Part shown: piece by piece, positions 46,007-54,166 of the stretch
Position numbering within the stretch: position 1 is the first letter of the stretch
Layout of the letters: every line of letters begins with the position of its first letter
NCBI GenBank assembly: GCA_905197955.1
Contig: CAJKAR010000001.1
Span: forward strand, 124,001 to 188,000
Source of the DNA: an uncultured Lentisphaeria bacterium
GTDB lineage: Bacteria > Verrucomicrobiota > Lentisphaeria > Victivallales > UBA1829
Reading direction: 5' to 3'
DNA length: 64,000 nucleotides
Made by a program: the position numbers and the translations under genes
The notes under the pieces: generated by a model
Seen by the model: only the letters and a program-made list of their open reading frames with translations
Told to the model about the DNA's origin: nothing
Database searches by the model: none

Positions 46007-46058
46007 TCTGTACACCTCTGTATATTTTAATTCTAGCTCTGTACACTTATACTGTCAA
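46007..46058 (-). promoter_or_regulatory. Promoter with three decamer repeats before the 45985 regulator
   Basis: Minus strand TTGACA (46053-46058), 17-base spacer, TAGAAT (46030-46035). On the plus strand CTCTGTA[CT]A[CT]-type repeats lie at 46007-46015, 46016-46025 and 46037-46046, one inside the spacer and two after the -10. This is a good operator layout for repression by the adjacent regulator. Confidence 0.65.
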
Positions 46059-46217
46059 CCCCCTTTTTTTCTATTTTTTTCAAAAAAAATACTTTTTTTC
46101 ATCAACGCCCCCTTCCCCGCAAAAAAGAAAACTGATCGCGAAAATTTGCAAAATTCCTTTTTCCTGTATATTTTATCCGGAATGCATGAATCTTATAATA
46201 GGGAAAGGGACTTCGAT

Positions 46218-47150
46218 ATGGCATTTTCCAAACGTGTACTCATCAAACCGCTGATCATACTTGTGATCGCTGCCGCGGTTTTTGCTTATTCTTACTATAA
46301 AAACCGGCAGGCGGAAAAAGCCATTCCGGAAATTGCCGCCATGGAGGAGGTGCTGGAAAATCCCGAGAGCGATGCTTCCACCATCTTCCGCGCTTATACC
46401 AGAGCAGAAAGCTCTCTGATGCGGAAAAAGGAATATGATACCGTTCTCCGCCTCACCTCTCTGGTCAGGAAATCCGGCAGGACCTCAAAGGAGCTGACCA
46501 ACGTCCTGGATTTTTCGGAATACAGCACCTGCTTCTTTTCCGGAAAGTATCAGGAGGCTCTTGAGAAACTCGATACGATCGAAGCCAATCCGCAGACCAT
46601 TCCGGAAGTGAAAGGAGCCGTTGCCGGAGAAAAAATGCGCTGTATCGCCGCCATGAAAGGAATCGACAGCGCCATTCTCTTTTTCGATGCGTTCCTGAAA
46701 GAAAAAACCACCCGTCCGGAAATGCTGCTCTATGCCTACGACACCTGCATCAATGTTCTGTTCCAGTATGAGAAAAACGATGAGGCGCTGAAACGAACTG
46801 TCGATGGCGCCAATGCCACAGCCAATCCGGATACCATCCGGCACTTTCTGGAACGACTCGGCAGATTTCTGGTCCGGGAACAGGACCCGGAACGCAAACT
46901 GCATGCTCTGATGCCGGCCATTGACATCCGGAAATACTGCACCGTTATGAACGCCATCGCCGATGAATATATCGCATTGCAGCTCTACGACAAGGCGGAA
47001 CAGATTCTCAACAGTGTCATCGGGAATCGTTATGTTCCGCAGGAACTGAAAAAAGTGGCCGGAATCAAACAAACCATCTGCAAAGAGAAAAAAGCCGCGG
47101 CGGAAAAAGCCAAAGCACCGATCAAACCGCAGCCGACATCGGATCGCTGA
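46218..47150 (+). CDS. Membrane-anchored TPR-like protein, 310 aa
   Basis: One N-terminal membrane helix (residues about 9-24, LIILVIAAAVFAYSYY) is followed by helical repeats of TPR type (YQEALEKLDTIEANPQ, YDKAEQILNSVIG) and a Lys/Ala-rich tail. It is probably anchored in the inner membrane with the repeat domain outside, acting as a scaffold. The start at 46218 is set by AAAGGGA; the frame is open well upstream through AT-rich sequence without another binding site. Its stop is two bases from the convergent miaA stop. No specific function can be given. Confidence 0.7.
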   Translation: MAFSKRVLIKPLIILVIAAAVFAYSYYKNRQAEKAIPEIAAMEEVLENPESDASTIFRAYTRAESSLMRKKEYDTVLRLTSLVRKSGRTSKELTNVLDFSEYSTCFFSGKYQEALEKLDTIEANPQTIPEVKGAVAGEKMRCIAAMKGIDSAILFFDAFLKEKTTRPEMLLYAYDTCINVLFQYEKNDEALKRTVDGANATANPDTIRHFLERLGRFLVREQDPERKLHALMPAIDIRKYCTVMNAIADEYIALQLYDKAEQILNSVIGNRYVPQELKKVAGIKQTICKEKKAAAEKAKAPIKPQPTSDR

Positions 47151-47152
47151 AC

Positions 47153-48097
47153 TCAAACGGCATCTTGTCCGCTTTTCGCGTTCAGGAACTCGCGGCAGAG
47201 CCGTTCTGCTGAATCAAGATCCTCCGGCGGAAGCCAATGAATCTCGACCCCCTCCTTCTGCATCTTGCGGAACCAGGTGTCCTGCCGCTTCGCGAACTGA
47301 CGGATTTTTGCCAGCAGATGATTCCGCATTTCCCCGAACTCCATCATGCCGCGCAGATAGCGGGAAACCTCCCGGTACTCCAGACCAAACGATTCCAGTT
47401 TTTCCCATGAAACCTGATGTTCGTCATGGAGGTTCTGAATCTCATCCAGCATACCATGCGCAAGGCGCTCATCGAGACGCGCTTCAATCCGCCGATGAAT
47501 CTCCGGCCGTGGACGCAACGCCCCCAGCACCAGATACTCCGTATTCTCAAGCGGACCGCCATACGGCGAAAAGGTCCGGTTGGATTCAATTTCCATCTTG
47601 CGGGAAAGACGGTAGAGATTATTATCCTCTCCGTTCGAAAGATCGTAACGTCCGGCGAGTGTCTCCGCCAGCCGCTGGCGATCCTCCTCCCTGAGCCCGC
47701 GCCGGAACTCCCTGTCTGCCGGTCCGCCCGGCAGCTCATACCCCCGGATCAGAGCATGCAGATAAAGTCCAGTTCCTCCGCAAAGGATCGGCACTTTTCC
47801 CCGGGAGACCAGCTCCACAATCGCGCGCTTGGCATCCCGCATGAAATCCGCAAGCGTGTAAGGCTCAGCCGCAGCGGGATCGGCAATATCCAGCAGATGC
47901 GCCTCCACCGGTTCGCCTCCGGTCACATACTCCTCCAGATCCTTGCCGGAACCGATATCCAGTCCCCGATAAACCTGGCGGGAATCCGCGGAAATCACCG
48001 CTCCATTCAGACGGCGCGCCAGTGCAACCGACATCGCCGTTTTACCGCACGCGGTCGGCCCCAGTATCACAATCACTCTTCGAATCGCACTCATCAT
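47153..48097 (-). CDS. miaA: tRNA dimethylallyltransferase, 314 aa
   Basis: It transfers a dimethylallyl group to A37 of tRNAs that read codons starting with U. The P-loop GPTACGKT is at 13-20, followed by the family motifs SADSRQVYRGLDIGSGK, LCGGTGLYLHALI and the C-terminal KRQDTWFRK. Length fits the family. It overlaps the preceding CPBP gene as ATGATGA, so either of the two ATGs could be used. A housekeeping gene. Confidence 0.95.
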   Translation of the reverse strand: MMSAIRRVIVILGPTACGKTAMSVALARRLNGAVISADSRQVYRGLDIGSGKDLEEYVTGGEPVEAHLLDIADPAAAEPYTLADFMRDAKRAIVELVSRGKVPILCGGTGLYLHALIRGYELPGGPADREFRRGLREEDRQRLAETLAGRYDLSNGEDNNLYRLSRKMEIESNRTFSPYGGPLENTEYLVLGALRPRPEIHRRIEARLDERLAHGMLDEIQNLHDEHQVSWEKLESFGLEYREVSRYLRGMMEFGEMRNHLLAKIRQFAKRQDTWFRKMQKEGVEIHWLPPEDLDSAERLCREFLNAKSGQDAV

Positions 48098-48789
48098 AAC
48101 ATCCGTCCCGTATACAGATAATAAAGGCGCAGACCGAACGCACAGAGAATCGTCAGAAAATTATAGCAGGCATGCAGAAAAATCGTATACGTTGTTTTCT
48201 CCCCGGCCCGCACATACTCCCGCTGGAAAAACAGCGCCAGAAGAAACAGCGCCGGAACCTGCCAGATCACCGCATGAACCAACGCAAACAGCAGCGAAGT
48301 CACCACCGCGGCCGCCACCGGCGAGACCAGCATCTTCAATCCGGAATACAACACCCGGCGAAACGCCAGCTCCTCCACGACCGGAGCAATCATCACCGCC
48401 GAAACAAAAATAATCAGAAACACCGAAAACGGTGCCTGAATCAGCAGTTCCACCAGGGGCTGAGTCGGATTCTTCTCTCCGAACCACTTGCCAAGAGAGG
48501 TCAGAAGAGAGGAACAGATCGTGATCCCCGCAAACAACGGCACAGACTGCTTCAACACCCGCAGCACTTCCGGACGCTCCAGACGGCGAAGTCCCAGCTG
48601 TCCGCACACCTGCTGCCATTTCTCCGGCGGAAACAAAAACGGCAGAACCGCAGCGCCAAACAGCGTTCCCTGAGTCAGCACGATCCCCGCCACAAGCCGA
48701 AGCTGAATCGGCTCCGCCGGAAGATAGCGCCCCGCATTGAGGAAAAAAGGCAGAAACACAGCAAATACAACCAGAAGAAATGCCGTCAT
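48094..48789 (-). CDS. CPBP-family intramembrane protease-like protein, about 231 aa
   Basis: Several membrane helices surround the family motifs: EE-x3-R in VVEELAFRRVLY (E139-E140), FALVHAV and FLHACYNFLT, which hold the putative metal ligands of Rce1/CPBP proteases. Role unknown; family members process prenylated or bacteriocin-related peptides, or act in maturation. The start at 48789 (MTAFLLVVFAVF) is chosen because it begins the first helix; the frame is open about 70 codons upstream into low-quality coding sequence, and no clear binding site decides the matter. Co-oriented and overlapping with miaA. Confidence 0.8.
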   Translation of the reverse strand: MTAFLLVVFAVFLPFFLNAGRYLPAEPIQLRLVAGIVLTQGTLFGAAVLPFLFPPEKWQQVCGQLGLRRLERPEVLRVLKQSVPLFAGITICSSLLTSLGKWFGEKNPTQPLVELLIQAPFSVFLIIFVSAVMIAPVVEELAFRRVLYSGLKMLVSPVAAAVVTSLLFALVHAVIWQVPALFLLALFFQREYVRAGEKTTYTIFLHACYNFLTILCAFGLRLYYLYTGRML

Positions 48790-48935
48790 CCGGCGCTGCG
48801 TTTCAAGACTGTTCTGATGATTCGTATCCACTTGAAAATCCGTTTGAAAATCCGTTTTCCCACGATATGCAGTAATCTTGAAATGTAGCACGAAATCACA
48901 GTTTTTAAAGAAGAAAATGCAAACTTGTCTTTCCG

Positions 48936-49085
48936 ACCCTCTTTTTTCTCTCACATACAACAGATATCCCCACAGCGAATACCATCGCGAAAAAAAGATC
49001 ATTTTCTACTGTTCTCATCCGCACCGATCAGGAACTTTGCTCCGGAAAGAGGGCATCCCCCTCTTTTTTCTCACACTCAACAACC
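48936..49085. repeat. Imperfect direct repeat in the region before the 49260 regulator
   Basis: CCCTCTTTTTTCTC-TC-ACATACAACA near 48938 recurs as CCCTCTTTTTTCTCACACTCAACA near 49059. The second copy also completes a hairpin, AAAGAGGG/CCCTCTTT (49046-49053 and 49059-49066), with TTT after it on the plus strand. No plus-strand gene lies upstream to be terminated. The rest of 48790-49170 shows no gene. Confidence 0.45.
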
Positions 49086-49174
49086 AAGCCATCTCAAGTA
49101 TTCAAAGAACGAAAGACATTCTCCTTTCTCCTTCTGGAATGAATAAAATCTTCCAAAATATCGGTCAGGGGGTC

Positions 49175-49227
49175 TTGACAAGAATCGTTTTTGTGATATA
49201 ATGAAAGAAGTTGTTAATCGTGTTAAC
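49175..49227 (+). promoter_or_regulatory. Strong promoter and operator candidate of the 49260 operon
   Basis: TTGACA (49175-49180), 16-base spacer, TATAAT (49197-49202): both boxes match consensus perfectly. GTTAA-TCGTG-TTAAC (49213-49227) is an inverted repeat just downstream of the expected start of transcription, a suitable site for repression by the GntR-type protein encoded next. Confidence 0.75.
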
Positions 49228-49259
49228 CAAAAACATGAAAACACAAAAAAAATAATAAA

Positions 49260-50357
49260 ATGGTCCATCCGGAAGAAATTTTAAAAGTAAACGCTCCAAG
49301 CATCCGGGAAGCTGTAACGCAATATTTCATGGAGAAAATAACCTCCGGAGTTCTGCGGCCCGGAGATGTTCTGCCATCTTCGCGCGACATTGCCGAAAAG
49401 ATCGGCACCAGTTCCCCGAATGTCCATCAGGGGCTGGTTCCCCTTGTCAAAGCCGGATTGATCCGGCGGGACCGCAAAAACGGAACTGTGGTCACACGTC
49501 AGGAACGCAGATTAAGCGGCGCGGTTCTGTACATCTACCGGGAAAATCTGGACGACATGCCGCAATTCCAGCGGGTTCTGATCGACCGGCTCACAGTCCG
49601 GCTCGAAAAGCGCAATATCTCTCCGCGTCTGGTCATGGACAACAAAAGCCTGTTCGGATTCAAACAGATTCTCACCTGGATCCGCAATCAGGAGATTCAG
49701 GCGGTTATTTTCCCGATCGGCGGAAAAGCGGCAGCGGAAATCATCAGGAAATTCCGCAAACTCCCGGTGGCGGTGGTGGCGGGATCTTCCGGACTGGATA
49801 TGGATCAGTTTGTCAAAACCGCAGTCGATCAGATTCACAAATCCGGCTGCCGCAGACCGGCGCTGGTCACGATTTCAGAACGGTTCCATCTCACCTCGGA
49901 AGGAAACTGGAGAGAAAATGATTTTTTCCGAATCTTCCGCTCCGAAATCCGGAAGAAGGGAATGGAATATCACGAGGAGCTGGTCCGGGGAATTCATGAC
50001 GAAAGTTTCTATTTCCACGGAGGAGAACAGCTCACATCTTTCGGTTTTGAAGAGTGCAACCACCTGCTGGCTCTGCCGGAAGAGAGACGCCCGGATGCAC
50101 TGCTGGTGTTTCCCGACCAGCTGATTACCGCAGTCATGCTCTCGGTCATGAAAAATTCTATCAAGGTTCCCGATCAGCTGAAACTTTTTGTGCATCGCAA
50201 CTGGGAGATCAATGAACCGCTGTTTCTTCCGGCAACTATGATCGGCATTTCTGTGGATGAAGTCGCGGGAAAAATGATCGACAATCTCTTTGAGACGTTT
50301 TCTTCTCAGGAGCTGAGTTCCAGTTCCATAGCTCCAACCATCCGGATCAATCATTAA
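49260..50357 (+). CDS. GntR-type HTH fused to LacI-type sensor, 365 aa
   Basis: The winged helix is at residues 10-78 (REAVTQYFMEKITSGVLRPG, LPSSRDIAEKIGTSSPNVHQ). A periplasmic-binding-like effector domain follows (GCRRPALVTISERFHLTS, PDALLVFPDQLITAVML). It is the first gene of a long plus-strand operon with esterase, two pilin-like proteins and several glycosidases. The binding site before ATG 49260 is weak (AAAAAAATAATAAA), so translation may be low, which suits a repressor. Confidence 0.87.
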   Translation: MVHPEEILKVNAPSIREAVTQYFMEKITSGVLRPGDVLPSSRDIAEKIGTSSPNVHQGLVPLVKAGLIRRDRKNGTVVTRQERRLSGAVLYIYRENLDDMPQFQRVLIDRLTVRLEKRNISPRLVMDNKSLFGFKQILTWIRNQEIQAVIFPIGGKAAAEIIRKFRKLPVAVVAGSSGLDMDQFVKTAVDQIHKSGCRRPALVTISERFHLTSEGNWRENDFFRIFRSEIRKKGMEYHEELVRGIHDESFYFHGGEQLTSFGFEECNHLLALPEERRPDALLVFPDQLITAVMLSVMKNSIKVPDQLKLFVHRNWEINEPLFLPATMIGISVDEVAGKMIDNLFETFSSQELSSSSIAPTIRINH

Positions 50358-50370
50358 GGAGAACTGCTGT

Positions 50371-51102
50371 ATGGAAACCATACCACGGACTTTGCCTCCG
50401 GCACTGGCACATCTGACAGGAAAAAATGTTACAATCGTCGCCTTCGGAGACTCCAACACCGAACAGAACCACTGGTCCGGAAGCAGCGGCTGCTGCTGGG
50501 TCGGACTGCTGGACATGGGCTTGTGCTGCATTTTGCCGCAAAGAGTGGTAATCAATGCCGGACGCAGTGGATCCTCGCTGATCGACGCAGCAGAACGCCT
50601 CAATCGCGATGTGCTGCGCTTTGATCCGGATATCGTCATCATCGGTTTTTCCGCCAACGACTGGCTCAAATATCCGGCATCGGAATTCGGACGGAGACTG
50701 CGCGCTATCATTCAGCGCATCCGGGAACACAATCCCAGATGCGTGATTATCCTGCGGACCGCAACTCCCGTGATTGATATGTTTACCGGCATGGAAGCGG
50801 AATGCTATTGCTGCGACGGGAAAACCATCTCCATCGAAACCAGAGAGGAATTCGCCGAGGAAATCCGTAAAACGGCCAAAGCCGAATCCACCTTGCTGGC
50901 GGATCATGCCGCCAGCTGGAAAAAATCCATGGAATCGACCTGCCGCGGAGATCTGATTACTCTTATGGGCAATCCGCTCCATCCGAATGCAAATGGACAT
51001 CGCCGCATTTACAGCGAAATTGCTCCGCTGTTCGGAGCTCTGCCGAATTTCTTTTTCGAGTTCCAGAGAATTCTGATTGATCAGGACCGTCTGCAAGGAT
51101 AA
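50371..51102 (+). CDS. SGNH/GDSL hydrolase, 243 aa, Asn in place of catalytic Asp
   Basis: Block I is VAFGDSNTEQ with S28, block II Gly is in NAGRSGSS, block III is GFSANDW, and block V is NPLHPNANGHR with H204. The position three before His is N201 where most members have Asp. It is probably a sugar O-acyl (acetyl) esterase that trims imported glycan fragments. No signal peptide. AAGGAG precedes the start, 13 bases after the regulator. Confidence 0.85.
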   Translation: METIPRTLPPALAHLTGKNVTIVAFGDSNTEQNHWSGSSGCCWVGLLDMGLCCILPQRVVINAGRSGSSLIDAAERLNRDVLRFDPDIVIIGFSANDWLKYPASEFGRRLRAIIQRIREHNPRCVIILRTATPVIDMFTGMEAECYCCDGKTISIETREEFAEEIRKTAKAESTLLADHAASWKKSMESTCRGDLITLMGNPLHPNANGHRRIYSEIAPLFGALPNFFFEFQRILIDQDRLQG

Positions 51103-51130
51103 CCAACCGATAAAAAAGGATGATTTCATA

Positions 51131-51838
51131 ATGAAAAAGACATCAAGAAGATCAAACAATTCAAGGTTCTCACTGATCGAACTTTTAATTGTGATTGCAA
51201 TTATTGCAATTCTTGCATCCATGCTTCTGCCCGCATTGAACAAGGTTCGCAGCAAAGCACACGAAATCAGCTGCGTCTCCCGCATGAAACAGATGGGGAC
51301 GGCGATAACCAGCTATTCCGACAGCAGCGACGGATGGCTCCCCTTCAAAGGATCAGAATATTACGAAGAATACAAGCTCGGAAAATATCTCGGAGCAAGC
51401 ATCTCCACGCAAGGGGAATATGTGGCGGTGAATCCTCTGTTCTACCGCTGTCCCGGCGATGACAAACCGATGGACTCCAGACTCGAAATGGAAGATAAAA
51501 TCTGGACCAAAGTCGGTTCCGAACAATGGATCTATGTTGCCTTGTCCTACGGTGTCAACGAGCATATTCTGGGATCGGTTCTGACAGGCAATCCCTATTG
51601 CGCCCCGCACAAGATCTCCAGTATCAAGCAGGCGTCCAGGGCGATGGGAATTGTGGATGCGGAAAAACGCGGTGTCACCAAACTCGACAAGATGGCGCCC
51701 CGTCATGCCGGACGCGGAAATATCATGTATATCGACGGGCACGTGGGCTCGCATAAAAAACAGGAACTTCCCGTTTACAACGACCGCACACAGGAAGCTG
51801 CTACGTTTTATTACGGCGATCCTGCCGCTTTAATGTAA
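51131..51838 (+). CDS. Pilin-like H-X9-DG protein, 235 aa
   Basis: A charged leader precedes RFSLIELLIVIAIIAILAS; the residue before Phe is Arg. The C-terminal HAGRGNIMYIDG fits H-X9-DG. AAAAGGA lies before ATG 51131. It is followed after 14 bases by a second pilin-like gene; this is the only cassette in the window with two. Confidence 0.85.
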   Translation: MKKTSRRSNNSRFSLIELLIVIAIIAILASMLLPALNKVRSKAHEISCVSRMKQMGTAITSYSDSSDGWLPFKGSEYYEEYKLGKYLGASISTQGEYVAVNPLFYRCPGDDKPMDSRLEMEDKIWTKVGSEQWIYVALSYGVNEHILGSVLTGNPYCAPHKISSIKQASRAMGIVDAEKRGVTKLDKMAPRHAGRGNIMYIDGHVGSHKKQELPVYNDRTQEAATFYYGDPAALM

Positions 51839-51852
51839 AAGAAAGGATTTTA

Positions 51853-52521
51853 ATGATGAAAAAAACACAGAAATTTTCTTTGCTGGAACTCGTGGTGATT
51901 ATCGCGGTTCTGTTTGTCGGACTCTCGCTGGTTCTTTCCGTGGCAGCGGAAATGAGCGATCCTGCAAAAGAGACCGTCTGCCGGACTAACTTGAAAAAAT
52001 TTGCCGTCTCCATGATTCAGTACACCCAGGACAATGACGGCTGGCTTCTGTTTCCCGGATTGCCCTGGAACGAGCCGAGTGGACTGGGAAAGAAAATGGA
52101 TGCGTATCTTTCCAACCAGATGCCTTCCAGAAATCCGGACCTCTTTGCCTGTCCCGCCGACCAGAGACCGATGAAAGAACTTCAGGAGGGCGGCGCCAAA
52201 TTCTGGATGCAGAATCCGAACGGGAAATGGGAATTTTACCGTGTCTCATACGCGGTAAACCTGATCGTGACCGGAATGCCGAACAATCAGTACTGGAAGC
52301 CGCATCGCCTTCCGGACATGAAATCTCCGGCGGAGTGCTATCTGTTTTCGGATGCGCTGATGCGGGACAATCCCGGCGATGCGAAACGTTTCGCGTTCCG
52401 TCATAACGCCCTTGCCAACACCGCCTTTGCCGACGGCAGCGTCAAACCTCTTGCCGAAAAACAAGTTCCCAAATGGCAAAGTCAGATCAGACAGGCGTTC
52501 TGGGAAGGCGGCGCCGAATAA
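51853..52521 (+). CDS. Divergent pilin-like H-X9-DG protein, 222 aa
   Basis: The N-terminal helix is KFSLLELVVIIAVLFVGLSL, without the near-invariant IAIIAIL core but with Glu+5 kept. Lys is before Phe. The C-terminal HNALANTAFADG fits H-X9-DG. The globular parts align with the preceding protein (CRTNLKKFAVSMIQYTQDND against CVSRMKQMGTAITSYSDSSD), so this is a diverged tandem copy, perhaps a minor-pilin equivalent. The start may be 51853 or the next ATG. Confidence 0.8.
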   Translation: MMKKTQKFSLLELVVIIAVLFVGLSLVLSVAAEMSDPAKETVCRTNLKKFAVSMIQYTQDNDGWLLFPGLPWNEPSGLGKKMDAYLSNQMPSRNPDLFACPADQRPMKELQEGGAKFWMQNPNGKWEFYRVSYAVNLIVTGMPNNQYWKPHRLPDMKSPAECYLFSDALMRDNPGDAKRFAFRHNALANTAFADGSVKPLAEKQVPKWQSQIRQAFWEGGAE

Positions 52522-52572
52522 CTCCGGACTCAGATTCCAAACAGGATTCGACCCCAAAAGAACTGATCCTCC

Positions 52573-52603
52573 ACAGGGGAAGCCCTGTTTCTGAACACAG
52601 AAA
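52573..52603 (+). promoter_or_regulatory. Two adjacent hairpins between pilin-like and GH71-like genes
   Basis: ACAGGG-GAAG-CCCTGT (52573-52588) is directly followed by TTTCTG-AACA-CAGAAA (52588-52603). They could be a weak terminator or an RNA processing/stability element that sets the ratio of upstream to downstream products. Confidence 0.4.
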
Positions 52604-52641
52604 TCAAACAAAGTCAACATAAGGGAATAAAGGAAAATATC

Positions 52642-54156
52642 ATGCTGCAAAAACATCTGAAACATCTGCTGGCGCTCTCGGTATCCACAGTACTTCTTGC
52701 CGGCGGAGCGGTCGCCGCAGAACAAAGCGCGGGCAAAGCGGAAAACGATTTCTGTCTGGATAAGGAAACCTTCTTCCGGGAGAATACCAATTTCAAGGAC
52801 GGACGGAAAGTCTTTGCCTGGTACATGGTCTGCTGCGGTCCCTACAACGGCGGATGGGATAAAAAAACTCCGGTGGAAGAATATAAAAAACAGATCCGCA
52901 TGGCGCAATCCATGGGAATCGACGGATTCGGACTGGACATCATGCGCGCAAACGATGAATACAAGCTGGCTATTTCCAAAATGTTCACCGCCGCGGAAGA
53001 GTTGAACAGCGGGTTCAAACTGTTCTTTAAATTCGATTATCATTTTCTGGGAGATGAACAGGTGGCCGATCTTGTGGCTCTGCTCAAGAAATACTCTGGA
53101 AGCAAATGTTATGAACACTATCAGGGCAAACCGCTGGCGGGATACTACGGGGCGGATCTGAATGTGAATGAGGATCCTGTGAAAAGCGTCGGAAAATGGA
53201 GAGACGCCGTCCTTCCGGCTCTGCGGAAGGAAAAACTGGATATTTTCTATGTCCCGACCACCTTTATGCAAGCCCGCAAAGGAGGAACCCAGCAGGCGGT
53301 GGATGAATCCATGAAACTCTGGGGAGACACCGCGCAGGGCATGTCGATATGGATGATCCAGACCTCTCCCTTCGGAGGCGGCATGGATCTGCTGGAAAAG
53401 CAGTCGAAAGCTCTGCGGAAAGCGGGCAAGGCGTGGATGACCACACTCTCCTTCCACTACTGGTGGGGTTCCAGCCGCAGCGTCCCCGTGGAGTGGCTCT
53501 GGATGCCGGGACGCGCCGAAAATCCCAATGCCCCGACCAACGGAAAATATTTTGAACACGGCGGAGGCAAAGGACTCGAAATGCAGTGGAAATCCATCAT
53601 GGAGATCCAGAAACCTCAATGGGTCATGATCCTGACCTGGAACGACTACAATGAATCCTATATCGAACCCATTGACGATTACAAGAAATATCCCAACGGC
53701 ACAGCCTCCGGCGCTCCGCTGGGCTGGTACAAACGGATGATCGGACTCGATGAGCTCAACCGTTATTACATTCAGTGGTATAAAACGGGTGTCCAGCCGA
53801 CCATCACCAGAGACTCCCTCTTCTACTGCTACCGTACCCACAGCCAGCATCTGAAAGCCTTCGGCGACAACCGGGAACCGGTCAGAATCGGCAACGGTCC
53901 GATCGGTGACGATATCTATCTGACCACAGCACTGACCGCTCCCGCTCAGCTGCGGGTAGTCTCCGGCACCAAAACCAGCGAATTCCATGTTCCTGCCGGA
54001 ATCGCTCAAACCGTGGTCCCGTTCCAGACCGGAAGACAGATCTTCTCCCTCTGGCGCAACGGCAGAAAACTGATTCAAACAGAAGGGGAACCGGTCGTTG
54101 ACAAAATTCAGTACTACTCCTACTGGCCCACAACCGGATTCGTCACAGCAAAATGA
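52642..54156 (+). CDS. Secreted GH71-like protein (alpha-1,3-glucanase-like), 504 aa
   Basis: A signal peptide (residues 1-26, ending AVAA) is followed by a TIM-barrel domain with GH71-type motifs: FAWYMVCCGPYNGG at the start, MAQSMGIDGFGLDI, and WNDYNESYIEPI (333-344). A C-terminal beta domain follows from about 410. Known GH71 enzymes cut alpha-1,3-glucan, but bacterial relatives are poorly characterised, so the substrate is open. Preceded by AAAGGAAAA. The 120 bases before it contain two hairpins. Confidence 0.78.
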   Translation: MLQKHLKHLLALSVSTVLLAGGAVAAEQSAGKAENDFCLDKETFFRENTNFKDGRKVFAWYMVCCGPYNGGWDKKTPVEEYKKQIRMAQSMGIDGFGLDIMRANDEYKLAISKMFTAAEELNSGFKLFFKFDYHFLGDEQVADLVALLKKYSGSKCYEHYQGKPLAGYYGADLNVNEDPVKSVGKWRDAVLPALRKEKLDIFYVPTTFMQARKGGTQQAVDESMKLWGDTAQGMSIWMIQTSPFGGGMDLLEKQSKALRKAGKAWMTTLSFHYWWGSSRSVPVEWLWMPGRAENPNAPTNGKYFEHGGGKGLEMQWKSIMEIQKPQWVMILTWNDYNESYIEPIDDYKKYPNGTASGAPLGWYKRMIGLDELNRYYIQWYKTGVQPTITRDSLFYCYRTHSQHLKAFGDNREPVRIGNGPIGDDIYLTTALTAPAQLRVVSGTKTSEFHVPAGIAQTVVPFQTGRQIFSLWRNGRKLIQTEGEPVVDKIQYYSYWPTTGFVTAK

Positions 54157-54166
54157 GAGAAGAACT

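Noticed and set aside
48790..49002. Extended N-terminus of about 70 residues for the CPBP protein
   Set aside because: The extra sequence is not typical of the family, has unlike composition and contains no binding site; the first membrane helix begins at the chosen Met. The true start remains uncertain.
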